Source: Maricaulis sp. (GTDB lineage: Bacteria; Pseudomonadota; Alphaproteobacteria; Caulobacterales; Maricaulaceae). Taken from it: a DNA stretch of 64,000 bases. Below the pieces are notes generated by a model. It did not search any database. It was given only the letters and a program-made list of their open reading frames with translations, and was not told the DNA's origin. Each line of letters begins with the position of its first letter. Within the stretch, counting starts at the first letter, position 1. The stretch is from the NCBI RefSeq assembly GCF_030149235.1, contig NZ_JASBRW010000038.1:1-64000 (forward strand), in the 5' to 3' direction. The translations under genes and the position numbers were made by a program. Below are positions 1 to 8,651 of this stretch, in pieces.

Positions 1-1006
1 TATCGAGCCGATTTTCGAAGCCATGGGCTTCACCCACATCGCCAACCACCGCTCCAAGGATGTCGAGCTGTGGCGCCAGGGCGGCATCAACTTCCTGATC
101 AATTACGAGCCGGAAACCCAGGCTTACTTCTTCGCCAAAGAGCACGGCCCGTCCGCGTGCGGCATGGGCTTCCGCGTCAAGGACGCAGCCGCGGCCTATG
201 AAGAATGCCTCGAGCGCGGCGCCGAGCCGGTGCTGACCGAGCCGGGCATTTCCGAGCTGGTCATCCCCGCCATCAAGGGTATTGGCGGCGCCTCGATCTA
301 TCTCATCGACCGTTTCGAGGACGGCAAGTCGATCTACGACATCGATTTCGAATATCTCGATGGCGTCGACATCCATCCGGAAGGCTGTGGCTTCAAGATC
401 ATCGATCACCTGACCCACAACGTCTACAAGGGCCGTATGGACTACTGGGCGAATTACTACGAGAATCTCTTCAACTTCCGTGAGATCCGCTATTTCGACA
501 TCAAGGGTGAATACACCGCGCTCTTGTCGCGCGCGATGACCGCTCCGGACGGCCTGATCCGTATCCCGCTGAATGAAGAGAAGTCGGAAAAAGTCGGCCA
601 GATCGAAGAATATCTGCGCGAGTACAAGGGCGAGGGCATCCAACACATCGCCTTCTCCTGTGACGACCTCGTCGCCTGCTGGGACCGTCTGAAAAAGGCC
701 GGCACCCAGTTCATGACGGCGCCGCCGGACACCTATTACGACATGCTGGAAGAGCGCCTGCCGGGCCATGGCGAGCCGACCGAGGAATTCCGCAAGCGCG
801 GCATCCTGCTCGACGGCACCACCGAGGGCGGCTCCCCGCGTCTGCTGCTGCAGATCTTCTCGGAAAAGGCCATCGGCCCGATCTTCTTCGAGTTCATCCA
901 GCGCAAGGAAGATGAAGGCTTCGGCGAGGGCAATTTCAAGGCCCTGTTCGAGTCGATCGAACGCGACCAGATCAATCGCGGCGTACTGAACACCGAAAAC
1001 GCTTAA
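1..1006 (+). CDS. hppD: 4-hydroxyphenylpyruvate dioxygenase, 5'-truncated by the window edge
   Basis: Converts 4-hydroxyphenylpyruvate to homogentisate in tyrosine degradation; a cytosolic, Fe(II)-dependent, two-domain VOC-fold enzyme. The reading frame is open to the left edge (first full codon at base 2), so the ATG at base 23 is internal and perhaps 20-35 N-terminal residues are missing. The C-terminal catalytic half carries the family's iron-binding triad: His in DHLTHNV (about base 405), His in GIQHIAF (about base 645) and Glu in IFFEFIQRK (about base 890). The C-terminal helix [14 protein letters not shown] that gates the active site is present. The stop codon overlaps the ribosome binding site of the next gene, so the two are probably co-transcribed. 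Identification is firm. Confidence 0.95.
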   Translation, partial: IEPIFEAMGFTHIANHRSKDVELWRQGGINFLINYEPETQAYFFAKEHGPSACGMGFRVKDAAAAYEECLERGAEPVLTEPGISELVIPAIKGIGGASIYLIDRFEDGKSIYDIDFEYLDGVDIHPEGCGFKIIDHLTHNVYKGRMDYWANYYENLFNFREIRYFDIKGEYTALLSRAMTAPDGLIRIPLNEEKSEKVGQIEEYLREYKGEGIQHIAFSCDDLVACWDRLKKAGTQFMTAPPDTYYDMLEERLPGHGEPTEEFRKRGILLDGTTEGGSPRLLLQIFSEKAIGPIFFEFIQRKEDEGFGEGNFKALFESIERDQINRGVLNTENA

Positions 1007-1016
1007 GGAGGCCGGC

Positions 1017-1550
1017 ATGAGCGTCGAACTCAAGCGCATTCACCACGTCGCCTATCGCTGCAAGGATGCGAAGGAGACGACCGAGTTCTACAAGAAGGTG
1101 ATGGGTATGGACCTGGTCCTGGCCATCGCCGAGAACGAGGTGCCGTCGACGAAAGAGCCCGACCCCTACATGCACATCTTCCTCGATGCGGGGATGGGCA
1201 ATGTGCTGGCCTTTTTCGAACTGCCCAACTCCCCGGAGATGGGCCGCGACGAGCAGACCCCGCAATGGGTGCAGCACATCGCCTTCGAGGTGGAAGACCT
1301 CGACGCGCTGAACAAGGCCAAGGAGCATATTGAAGGCGAAGGCCTGGACGTGCTCGGCCCGGTCAATCACGGCGTCTTCAAGTCGATCTATTTCTTCGAC
1401 CCGAATGGTCACCGCCTCGAACTGGCCGCCAATACCGGCACGCCGGAACAGATGAAGCAGCTCAATGAAGTTGCGCCTCTGATGATCGAGGAATGGAGCC
1501 AGACCAAGCGCGCGCCCAAGCACGCCGCCTGGCTGCACGAGCAGGACTAG
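1017..1550 (+). CDS. VOC family (glyoxalase/dioxygenase-like) metalloprotein
   Basis: A 177-residue single-chain vicinal-oxygen-chelate protein with two beta-alpha-beta-beta-beta modules. Candidate metal ligands are His10 (IHHVAYRC), His87 (VQHIAF) and Glu135 (GHRLELA), the spacing usual for lactoylglutathione lyase and extradiol dioxygenase relatives. A strong AAGGAGG lies six bases before the ATG, and the gene follows hppD by 10 bases, so it probably acts in aromatic amino acid breakdown or detoxifies a by-product. The substrate cannot be told from the sequence. A strong terminator follows the stop. Confidence 0.85.
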   Translation: MSVELKRIHHVAYRCKDAKETTEFYKKVMGMDLVLAIAENEVPSTKEPDPYMHIFLDAGMGNVLAFFELPNSPEMGRDEQTPQWVQHIAFEVEDLDALNKAKEHIEGEGLDVLGPVNHGVFKSIYFFDPNGHRLELAANTGTPEQMKQLNEVAPLMIEEWSQTKRAPKHAAWLHEQD

Positions 1551-1618
1551 CGGCGCCAGCCGCAGTCCCGGACTTGCCCCCTCTAACGGAAGCGGGGGAT
1601 CCGGGATCGAGAGACGAC

Positions 1619-1650
1619 AAACGCCCCGGCCCCCAGCGCCGGGGCGTTTT
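1619..1650 (+). terminator. Rho-independent terminator after hppD-VOC
   Basis: A perfect 10-bp GC-rich stem (1621-1630 with 1638-1647) closes a 7-base loop and is followed by a T run. It sits 70 bases after the VOC stop and should end the hppD transcript. Confidence 0.9.
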
Positions 1651-1724
1651 CATTTGCCGCCGCACACCGCATTGGGGATAAGGCTGACTATGACAGGCTA
1701 TGACCAGTTAACCCCGGGGCTGCC

Positions 1725-2432
1725 ATGATCATCTCCCGCCTCACCAAGGCCGTCCGCGAACAGAACTGGTTCGCTGTCGCGCTGGAATTCGTCATTGTCA
1801 TTTCCGGTGTCGCCATTGGTTTCCAGATCACCGCCTGGAATGAAACCCGCCAGGATGAAGCGCGTGAAGCGCTGGTTCTGGCCCGGTTGCAGACCGATTT
1901 CGAGGTCATCCACGCCAATACCGAAACCGCCCTGGCAGACCTGGAACAGCGCGCCGGCCATGCCGCCGCCTTTGTCGAGGTGATCACCGATGAGGCGGTC
2001 CCCTCCCACTCCGAGGACTTCCGCACCGCCCTGGCCCTCACCATCGGCACACCGGTCCCGGCCGGCCGGTCGGCGACCTATATCGAGCTGCTGGCCAGCG
2101 GCGAGATGCGACTGGTCCGCTCAGAGGCCCTGCGGCGGGCCCTGGTCGAGTTTGATGAACAGGTCAGGCGGCACGAACTGGCCTATGGAACACTCGCCCA
2201 GCTGGTCATCGATAACAACGCCATTCTGCTGGAATACCAGTCACTTCTGATCGCGACACAGGGCGAAAACGGCCCCTATCAGGGCGATATCGAACGGATC
2301 CGCACGTCGGCGGAGCTGCTCTCCAGCGCCCAGTTGATGGACAGTGTCAGCCGCTTCAATCTGAGTTGGCACCAGGGCCGTCTGGAGACCGCGGATGCGG
2401 TATTGCAGGCCCTGGCCGCCGGTACGGACTAG
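1725..2432 (+). CDS. Membrane-anchored protein with a DUF6090-like N-terminus
   Basis: A 235-residue protein with one N-terminal membrane segment (about residues 15-35, with FVIVISGVAIGFQ) followed directly by AWNETRQDE. This pattern resembles the start of DUF6090 proteins (hydrophobic helix, then xxWNExR). The remainder is a predicted helical periplasmic or cytoplasmic domain rich in Glu, Arg and Leu. No catalytic motif is visible and the function is unknown. Its TAG stop lies inside the CTAG shared with the convergent MarR gene. Confidence 0.75.
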   Translation: MIISRLTKAVREQNWFAVALEFVIVISGVAIGFQITAWNETRQDEAREALVLARLQTDFEVIHANTETALADLEQRAGHAAAFVEVITDEAVPSHSEDFRTALALTIGTPVPAGRSATYIELLASGEMRLVRSEALRRALVEFDEQVRRHELAYGTLAQLVIDNNAILLEYQSLLIATQGENGPYQGDIERIRTSAELLSSAQLMDSVSRFNLSWHQGRLETADAVLQALAAGTD

Positions 2433-2911
2433 TCCACCGGTTCACTCAGACGCGCCATCAGCGGCCGCGCCTTGAGGCTCCGGCTCAGTCGCTCGACCGT
2501 TTGCGCCAGGTCGACCCCCAGCTCCGCATCGAGCGCGCGATAAATCTCTTCCATCTTCGGCGACAGGCGCATCAGGGCCTCGGCCTGGCGATAGCCTACC
2601 TGGGTGAGGAGAAAATCTACCCGCTGGGCCCGCGGCTGCACGCTGCGCCGGGCATAGCGCTGCTCGACCAGCTTGCGCACCCGGCGCCCGACCACGGCCG
2701 GGCTCTCCCCGACGCTTTCGGCCAGCAGATTGAGCGACATTGGCCCGTACTGCCACAGGGAAAGCAGGATGGTGGTGCACTCCGGTGGGCTCTCGATGCC
2801 GTGCTCGGCGGCAATGGTCTCGACCTGGTTGTCGAGCTGGCGTAGGAGGCGGTGCAGCCGCGAAATATAGAGCATGCGGCCGAGATCGGGATCGTCATAA
2901 ATGAGGGGCAT
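2429..2911 (-). CDS. MarR-like winged-helix transcriptional regulator
   Basis: A 160-residue protein whose layout matches MarR dimers: an N-terminal dimerisation helix (LGRMLYISRLHRLLRQLD), a winged helix at about residues 50-105 (GPMSLNLLAESVGESPAVVGRRVRKL then a basic wing) and C-terminal dimerisation helices. The recognition helix is recognisable, but overall similarity to well-known MarR members is weak. Target genes and ligand are unknown. It stands alone on its strand and meets the upstream gene tail to tail with a 4-base stop overlap. Confidence 0.75.
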   Translation of the reverse strand: MPLIYDDPDLGRMLYISRLHRLLRQLDNQVETIAAEHGIESPPECTTILLSLWQYGPMSLNLLAESVGESPAVVGRRVRKLVEQRYARRSVQPRAQRVDFLLTQVGYRQAEALMRLSPKMEEIYRALDAELGVDLAQTVERLSRSLKARPLMARLSEPVD

Positions 2912-3011
2912 GGCGGGGACCTGTCTTGTCCGCCAAACGTGATCACCTCGGGCTTGCCCCCGCCTTGCGGCCAGATTGCGCTTTGGTCATGCCGCAGACA
3001 GGTCCGGCCGC

Positions 3012-3149
3012 TCAGCCTTCGCGGCGGGCAAACAGCGCCGCCCAGGCCGTCAGAACGAGGCCGGCCACGAGCGGGGTCAGGAATACCATCCACAGCGCGG
3101 CAATATCGCTGCGCAGACAAGCCCCGGCCGGGTCCGCCGATATCTCCAT
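3012..3149 (-). CDS. Possible 45-residue single-pass membrane protein
   Basis: A short frame from an ATG (complement of 3147-3149) to a TGA at 3012-3014. It encodes a 45-residue peptide whose middle is a plausible membrane helix (ALWMVFLTPLVAGLVLTAW), followed by a short basic tail (ARREG). Third codon positions are strongly GC-rich, as in real genes nearby, and it fills most of the 299-base gap between the MarR and SRAP genes. No clear ribosome binding site is visible, so it may be a chance frame. Confidence 0.35.
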   Translation of the reverse strand: MEISADPAGACLRSDIAALWMVFLTPLVAGLVLTAWAALFARREG

Positions 3150-3210
3150 ACCGTGTGTGTCGCGCCACTTAGACAGTATTTGATCTCGGGATGGGTCACC
3201 GCCACCGCTC

Positions 3211-3903
3211 CTAGACCAGCCGGGCCTGGGTACCTTCGCCGGGCACGGTCAGCCACTCGCCCTCCTGGCGCACATTGCCGACCGATTTATTGGCCTCGGA
3301 ATATTCCAGACTGCCATCGGGTAATCCCGTCAGCAGCGGTTCGATCGCGTCGCGGTCATTGGCGGGGTCGAGCCAGAGGTCATAATGATCCGGCCGCAGG
3401 ATCACCGGCATGCGCGAATGCAGTTGCGACATTTCCTGATTGGGCCGGGTGGTGAGGATGGTGAAGCTCTCCACCCGCTGCCCCTCGATCTCGGTGCGAT
3501 CCCAGAGCCCCGCAAACCCGAACCAGTCCTGATCCTTCACCGTGATCCACCAAGGCTGTTTGGCGCCCTTTTCACCGGTCCACTCGTAGAACCCGATCGC
3601 CGGCACGATGCAGCGGCGCTTGCGGAACGGGTCGCGGAAACTGGCGGTCGAGGCCGCAGTCTCAGACTTGGCATTGAAGGTGGAATATTTCATCTCCGAC
3701 AACGGCTTGGACCAGAAATGCGGCACCAGACCCCAGCGCGCCATGACGGCTTCGCGGTGATCCTCGACATGACGGATGATCGGTGCGTCCTGCGTCGGGG
3801 CGATATTCCAGCGGGGCTGCATATTCAGCGCCGCCTGCTGGAGCTTGAACATCTCCTGCAGGATCCACCACTCCAGCTTTCCCAACGCATACCGTCCGCA
3901 CAT
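3211..3903 (-). CDS. SOS-response-associated peptidase (SRAP; YedK/HMCES family)
   Basis: A 230-residue SRAP-domain protein. The family protects abasic sites in single-stranded DNA by forming a thiazolidine DNA-protein crosslink through Cys2, which is exposed once the initiator Met is removed. All key elements are visible: MCGRYAL at the start, Asn in NIAPTQ, Glu in GFYEWTG and His in LHSRMPVIL. The start is fixed by the need for Cys at position 2. Length is normal for bacteria. It has no obvious operon partner. Confidence 0.93.
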   Translation of the reverse strand: MCGRYALGKLEWWILQEMFKLQQAALNMQPRWNIAPTQDAPIIRHVEDHREAVMARWGLVPHFWSKPLSEMKYSTFNAKSETAASTASFRDPFRKRRCIVPAIGFYEWTGEKGAKQPWWITVKDQDWFGFAGLWDRTEIEGQRVESFTILTTRPNQEMSQLHSRMPVILRPDHYDLWLDPANDRDAIEPLLTGLPDGSLEYSEANKSVGNVRQEGEWLTVPGEGTQARLV

Positions 3904-4100
3904 CCAGCCAGACTAGCGCGGCTGGCGGACGATCGCGAGCCCATTCGATTAGGATTTGAACCAGGATACTCCGGCCCCGCAGCCGGCGAGACCGGCGGGC
4001 CGGCATGCTTCATCCCGCGCTTTCGCTCGTCTCCACAGCAGCTTATACAGGTTGGAACTTGCGGCCCTGCGGCCGCGCGGCGCCTGAAGGGGGCTTTGGC

Positions 4101-5549
4101 ATGTCGCGGACGAGTGATTGGATCGACGCCTTTTCCGGCCGGCGGCTGACCGTGTTCGGCGATGTCATGCTCGACCGTTTCACCTTCGGCGACACAACCC
4201 GGATTTCCCCGGAAGCCCCGACCCCGGTCTTCCGCGTCGACCGCTATGAGCAGATGGTCGGCGGCGCCGGCAATGTGGCGCGCAATATCGCGTCGCTGGG
4301 CGGTGACGCGGTTCTGGTCGGCCTGATCGGGACGGACAAGGTCGGCGATGCCCTGCTCGAGGCGGCGGCCTCGACCGAGCGACTGGAAACGCGCCTGGCT
4401 CGCACAACCGATGCCCGCACCTCGGTAAAAACCCGTTTCGTCGCCAAGAGCCAGCAAATGCTGCGCGTCGATGAGGAAGATGTCGGTCCGCCGTCCAGCG
4501 CCGGGCTGGACGACATGATGGCGGAGCTCTCACGCGCCCTCGACCAGGCTCATGCCCTGGTCCTGTCCGATTATGCCAAGGGCGTGCTCAGCGATGAGGC
4601 GATCAAGCGTGCCTCCGTCCTGGCTGCAGACCGCGGCATCCCGGTCATCGTCGATCCGAAATCGCGCGAGCTGTCGCGCTATCGCGGCGCCACGGTGATC
4701 ACGCCGAACGCCAAGGAAGCGGAAGAAGCGACCGGAATCTCCTGTGCCGATGATGCCGGTGCCGAGCGGGCCGCCGCCGCGATCAGCGCCGCGGTCGGCT
4801 GCCCCTTCGTGGTCATTACCCGCGGCCCGAACGGAATGACCGTGCTCAACAAGGATGGCGAGGTCCGTCACTTGCCCACCGCAGCCCAGGAAGTCTTCGA
4901 CGTCTCCGGCGCCGGTGACACGGTGGTTGCCGCGCTCGCCCTCGGCCTGGCCTGTGGTGCGCCGATCGAGGCGGCGGCCGAGCTCGCCAATCGCGCCGCC
5001 GGGGTCGTTGTCGGCAAGATCGGCACGGCGACCGTCTCGGCCGCCGAGCTTCATGTCGCCCTGCATGGCGGCGGACCGGACGGCTCCATTATTGTCGACC
5101 TTGAGGGCGCCAGGCGCGCGACGCAGGCCTGGCAGGCCCAGGGGCTGAAAGTCGTCTTCACCAATGGCTGTTTCGACCTCATCCATCCCGGCCACATCTC
5201 CATTCTCGGCTTCGCCAAATCCCAGGGCGACAAGCTCATCGTGGCCCTCAATACCGATGCCTCGGTTCAGCGCCTGAAGGGCCCGACCCGCCCGGTCCAG
5301 GATGAAGCTTCCCGCGCCACCGTGATGGCGGCCCTGCGCGATGTGGATCTTGTCGTGCTGTTCAACGAGGACACGCCGCTCGAAGCAATCACCGAGATTG
5401 GCCCGGACGTGCTGGTCAAGGGCGCCGACTACAAGCCGGACGAAGTCGTCGGCGGCGATGTGGTCCGGGCGCGCGGCGGCGAGGTTGTCCTGGCGCCGCT
5501 GGTGCCGGGCAAGTCCACCACGGCGGCCATTGCGCGGGCCAAGAGCTGA
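4101..5549 (+). CDS. hldE: Bifunctional heptose-7-phosphate kinase / heptose-1-phosphate adenylyltransferase
   Basis: Catalyses two steps of ADP-heptose synthesis for the lipopolysaccharide core. The N-terminal PfkB-type kinase domain (about residues 10-320) has GGAGNVARNIA and the anion-hole/catalytic DVSGAGDTV. The C-terminal nucleotidyltransferase (about 345-480) has FTNGCFDLIHPGH with the HxGH motif and VKGADY. I start at the ATG at 4101, which has AAGGGGG upstream and gives a 482-residue protein; the frame extends farther upstream without support. First gene of hldE-gmhB-hldD. Both domains look intact. Confidence 0.95.
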   Translation: MSRTSDWIDAFSGRRLTVFGDVMLDRFTFGDTTRISPEAPTPVFRVDRYEQMVGGAGNVARNIASLGGDAVLVGLIGTDKVGDALLEAAASTERLETRLARTTDARTSVKTRFVAKSQQMLRVDEEDVGPPSSAGLDDMMAELSRALDQAHALVLSDYAKGVLSDEAIKRASVLAADRGIPVIVDPKSRELSRYRGATVITPNAKEAEEATGISCADDAGAERAAAAISAAVGCPFVVITRGPNGMTVLNKDGEVRHLPTAAQEVFDVSGAGDTVVAALALGLACGAPIEAAAELANRAAGVVVGKIGTATVSAAELHVALHGGGPDGSIIVDLEGARRATQAWQAQGLKVVFTNGCFDLIHPGHISILGFAKSQGDKLIVALNTDASVQRLKGPTRPVQDEASRATVMAALRDVDLVVLFNEDTPLEAITEIGPDVLVKGADYKPDEVVGGDVVRARGGEVVLAPLVPGKSTTAAIARAKS

Positions 5550-5554
5550 GCGGA

Positions 5555-6085
5555 ATGACCGGACCTTACCTCGTCCTGCTTGATCGCGACGGCACCATCA
5601 ATGTCGACAAGCATTACCTGGCCGATCCGGACGGGCTGGACCTGCTTCCGCAGGCTCTGGACGGCCTGAAGGCGATGCAGGATGACGGGGCGGTGCTGAC
5701 CCTCGTCACCAACCAGTCCGGCGTCGGCCGCGGTTATTTCGACCTGGACACGGCCCATGCCATCAATGACCGCCTGGTCGGCATGCTAGCCGATGCCGGC
5801 ATCCATATCCGGCATGTCGCCATGTGCCCGCATGCACCGGGCGAGGACTGTCACTGCCGCAAGCCTAAAACCGGCATGGCCGAGGAAATCGCCCGCGAGA
5901 CCGGTCTCGAGCTGAGCCAGGCCTGGGTCATCGGCGACAAGGCCAGCGATGTCGAACTCGGCCTCAATATCGGCGGGCGCAGCCTCTTGATCGGGCCCGC
6001 CGATGCGGCCGATCATGGCCAGGCTGCCAGCGTGCCCCATCTCGCGGCGGCGGCCGCCCATATCCTTTCCAGCAAAGCGAGCTGA
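5555..6085 (+). CDS. gmhB: D-glycero-D-manno-heptose 1,7-bisphosphate 7-phosphatase
   Basis: A HAD-superfamily phosphatase of 176 residues that removes the 7-phosphate between the two HldE reactions. The nucleophile motif is LLDRDGTIN near the N-terminus, followed by VTNQSGVGRG. A zinc-binding loop (CPHAPGEDCHCRKPKTG) is characteristic of GmhB, and the HAD motif IV is VIGDKASDVE. It lies five bases after hldE and five before hldD, so the three form one operon. Confidence 0.94.
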   Translation: MTGPYLVLLDRDGTINVDKHYLADPDGLDLLPQALDGLKAMQDDGAVLTLVTNQSGVGRGYFDLDTAHAINDRLVGMLADAGIHIRHVAMCPHAPGEDCHCRKPKTGMAEEIARETGLELSQAWVIGDKASDVELGLNIGGRSLLIGPADAADHGQAASVPHLAAAAAHILSSKAS

Positions 6086-6090
6086 CACCC

Positions 6091-7074
6091 ATGTTCATCG
6101 TCACCGGCGGCGCCGGCTTCATCGGATCGAATATCGTCGCGGACCTTGCGGCGCAAGGCAAAGCCGTCGCCCTCATCGACGAGCTGGGCACTGACGCAAA
6201 GTGGAAGAATATCGCCAAGCATACGCTGGAGGACGTGATCCATCCCGATCAGACGTTCGAGGCGCTGGATTACCATGCCGGCCGGATTGAGGGCATCATC
6301 CATATGGGCGCGATCTCGGCCACGACCGAGCGCGATGGCGACCTGATTGCGCGCACCAATTTCACCCTGTCACGTGATCTCTGGGACTGGTGCTCGGCGC
6401 GCGATGTGCCCTTTGTCTATGCCTCCTCAGCGGCCACCTATGGCGATGGCGAGCAGGGCTTTGATGATGATGACGACCTCGTTTCGATGTCGAAACTGCG
6501 CCCCTTGAATGCCTATGGTTGGTCGAAATGGCTGTTTGATTGCTGGGCCCGCCGCCAGGTCGACGAGAAACGGGCCGCGCCGCCGCGCTGGGCCGGGCTG
6601 AAATTCTTCAACGTCTATGGCCCCAATGAGCAGCATAAGGGCTCGATGCGCTCGGTCGCCATCCAGGTCTTCGAACAGGTCTCCGAGACCGGCAAGATGA
6701 AACTCTTCGCCTCCGACCATCCCGATTACGAGGATGGCGGGCAGATGCGCGATTTCGTCTGGGTCGAGGATTGTGCCCGCACGGCAATCTGGTGCGCGAC
6801 CGGTCTGCAGGAGAACGGCATCTACAATGTCGGCTCCGGCAAGGCGCGCAGCTTCAAGGATCTCGCCCTGGCGGTCTTCGCCGCCATGGAGCGCGAGCCG
6901 CAGATCGAATTCATCGACATGCCGGACAAGCTCAAGGGCCAGTACCAGTATTTCACCCAGGCCCGGATGAGCCGCCTGGTTGCGGCCGGCTGCCCGGTCA
7001 ATGGCACCGCCCTGGAAGACGGCGTCGGCCAGTATGTCCGCGACTTCCTCGCGACCGACGACCCGTTCCGCTAG
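6091..7074 (+). CDS. hldD: ADP-L-glycero-D-manno-heptose 6-epimerase
   Basis: An extended short-chain dehydrogenase/epimerase of 327 residues that makes ADP-L-glycero-D-manno-heptose, the donor for the LPS inner core. The NAD(P)-binding motif TGGAGFIGSN is at the N-terminus, the catalytic region has ASSAATYG and Tyr-x3-Lys (YGWSK), and NVYGPNEQHKGSMRS is typical of HldD. It completes the operon; gmhA is not in the window. Its TAG stop shares CTAG with the convergent glpK. Confidence 0.95.
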   Translation: MFIVTGGAGFIGSNIVADLAAQGKAVALIDELGTDAKWKNIAKHTLEDVIHPDQTFEALDYHAGRIEGIIHMGAISATTERDGDLIARTNFTLSRDLWDWCSARDVPFVYASSAATYGDGEQGFDDDDDLVSMSKLRPLNAYGWSKWLFDCWARRQVDEKRAAPPRWAGLKFFNVYGPNEQHKGSMRSVAIQVFEQVSETGKMKLFASDHPDYEDGGQMRDFVWVEDCARTAIWCATGLQENGIYNVGSGKARSFKDLALAVFAAMEREPQIEFIDMPDKLKGQYQYFTQARMSRLVAAGCPVNGTALEDGVGQYVRDFLATDDPFR

Positions 7075-8561
7075 CCGGTCCGAACCCGTGCCACGGCCTT
7101 GGCCCAGCCGGCCCGCGCGGACTGGCGCGCCTGGCCGTCGAAGTCCGGCTTGAAAGCCCGGTCCGCCTGCCATAGCGCGCGCCCATCCTCGAGCGATTTG
7201 AACATCCCGACCTTGAGACCGGCCAGGAAAGCCGCACCCCATGCGGTCGTCTCGGTATTGACCGGGCGCACCACTTCGGCGCCGGACATGTCGGCCATGC
7301 GTTGCAGGAAGGCGTTATTGCGGGCCATGCCGCCATCGACCCGCAGGGCCTTGGTCTGCATTCCGTCCGCGGCCATGGCATCGAGCAAGTCACAGGTCTG
7401 CTGCACCGTGCTGTCGATCGCCGCAGCTGCGATCTCGGCCCGGCCATCACCGCGGGTCAGCCCGGTAATGGCGCCGCGCGCTTCGGGATCCCAATAGGGC
7501 GCGCCGAGCCCGGTAAAGGCCGGCACGAGATGCACGGTGTGATCCGGCTTGGCCGCCGCGGCGAGCGCCTCGATCTCGCTCGCCTGTGCGATCAGGCCCA
7601 GCCCATCCCTTAACCACTGGATTGTCGCGCCGGCGGAAAGTACAGACCCTTCAAGGGCATAACTCGTTTCGCCGGCGATACGATAGGCGATCGTGGTTAA
7701 CAGCTTGGCCCTGGAAGTCACGGCTTCAGAACCCGTATTGAGCAGCATGAAGGCGCCGGTGCCATAGGTGGATTTCATCTCGCCGGGCGCAAAACAGGCC
7801 TGGCCGATGGTCGCCGATTGCTGGTCTCCGGCGACACCAAGGATCGGAATATCGCGGCCGAAATGGGCCGCATCCGTCGCCCCGAAATCATCGGCGCAAT
7901 CCTTGACCTCGGGCAGCATGGAGGCGGGGACCTTGAACAGGTCCAGCATCGCCGCATCCCAGGTGTTGGAGCCGATATTGAAGAGCGAGGTGCGGCTGGC
8001 ATTGGTGGCGTCGGTGGCGTGGACCTGGCCGCCGGTGAGGCGCCAGATCAACCAGCTGTCGACCGTGCCGAAGGCCAGCTCGCCGCGCTTGGCCCGGTCC
8101 CGGGCCCCATCGACCTGGTCGAGGATCCAGGCGATCTTGGTGGCCGAGAAATAGGGGTCGAGCAGCAGACCCGTCGCCGCCTGCACCGCCGCACCATGGC
8201 CGCCCGCTTCCAGCCCGGCACAGATCTCGGCGGTCCGTCGGTCCTGCCAGACAATGGCATTGTGCAGCGGCCGGCCGGTCTTGCGGTCCCAGACCAGGGT
8301 CGTCTCGCGCTGATTGGTGATGCCGATGGCCTCGACCCGCCAGCCCTTCTTCTCCGCGGCGCTCAGGGCTTCGCGTGCCGTCGACAGCACGGTGGCCCAG
8401 ATCACTTCCGGATCATGTTCAACCCAACCCGGCTGCGGGTAGATTTGCGGGAATTCGGACTGGGCGATGGCAATCGTCTCGCCCTTGAGGCTGAACACGA
8501 TGGCGCGCGAACTCGTCGTACCCTGATCAATCGCCAGCAAGGCCTTGCGCTTTTTGAACAT
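7071..8561 (-). CDS. glpK: Glycerol kinase
   Basis: Phosphorylates glycerol to glycerol 3-phosphate with ATP. It is a FGGY-family kinase of 496 residues with the N-terminal phosphate motif AIDQGTTSSRAIVF, the glycerol-site region GVAGDQQSATIGQ and STYGTGAF, and the C-terminal ALEGSVLSAGATIQWLRD. I start at MFKKRK (complement of 8559-8561), preceded by GGGGGAG; a longer frame has no support. No glpF or glpD is adjacent. The first 90 bases upstream are a divergent promoter region shared with the hydrolase gene. Confidence 0.95.
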   Translation of the reverse strand: MFKKRKALLAIDQGTTSSRAIVFSLKGETIAIAQSEFPQIYPQPGWVEHDPEVIWATVLSTAREALSAAEKKGWRVEAIGITNQRETTLVWDRKTGRPLHNAIVWQDRRTAEICAGLEAGGHGAAVQAATGLLLDPYFSATKIAWILDQVDGARDRAKRGELAFGTVDSWLIWRLTGGQVHATDATNASRTSLFNIGSNTWDAAMLDLFKVPASMLPEVKDCADDFGATDAAHFGRDIPILGVAGDQQSATIGQACFAPGEMKSTYGTGAFMLLNTGSEAVTSRAKLLTTIAYRIAGETSYALEGSVLSAGATIQWLRDGLGLIAQASEIEALAAAAKPDHTVHLVPAFTGLGAPYWDPEARGAITGLTRGDGRAEIAAAAIDSTVQQTCDLLDAMAADGMQTKALRVDGGMARNNAFLQRMADMSGAEVVRPVNTETTAWGAAFLAGLKVGMFKSLEDGRALWQADRAFKPDFDGQARQSARAGWAKAVARVRTG

Positions 8562-8651
8562 CGTCTCCCCCGAATGATTTATAGCGGAACTATAACCGTG
8601 ACGGCGGCGGACGAAACACGCTAGGTTCAGCGCGGGCAGGGAAAGACTTTT

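Noticed and set aside
3904-4100. GC-rich inverted segments between the SRAP gene and hldE, checked as a possible tRNA or terminator
   Set aside because: No T-loop, anticodon arm or T run could be assembled into a consistent structure.
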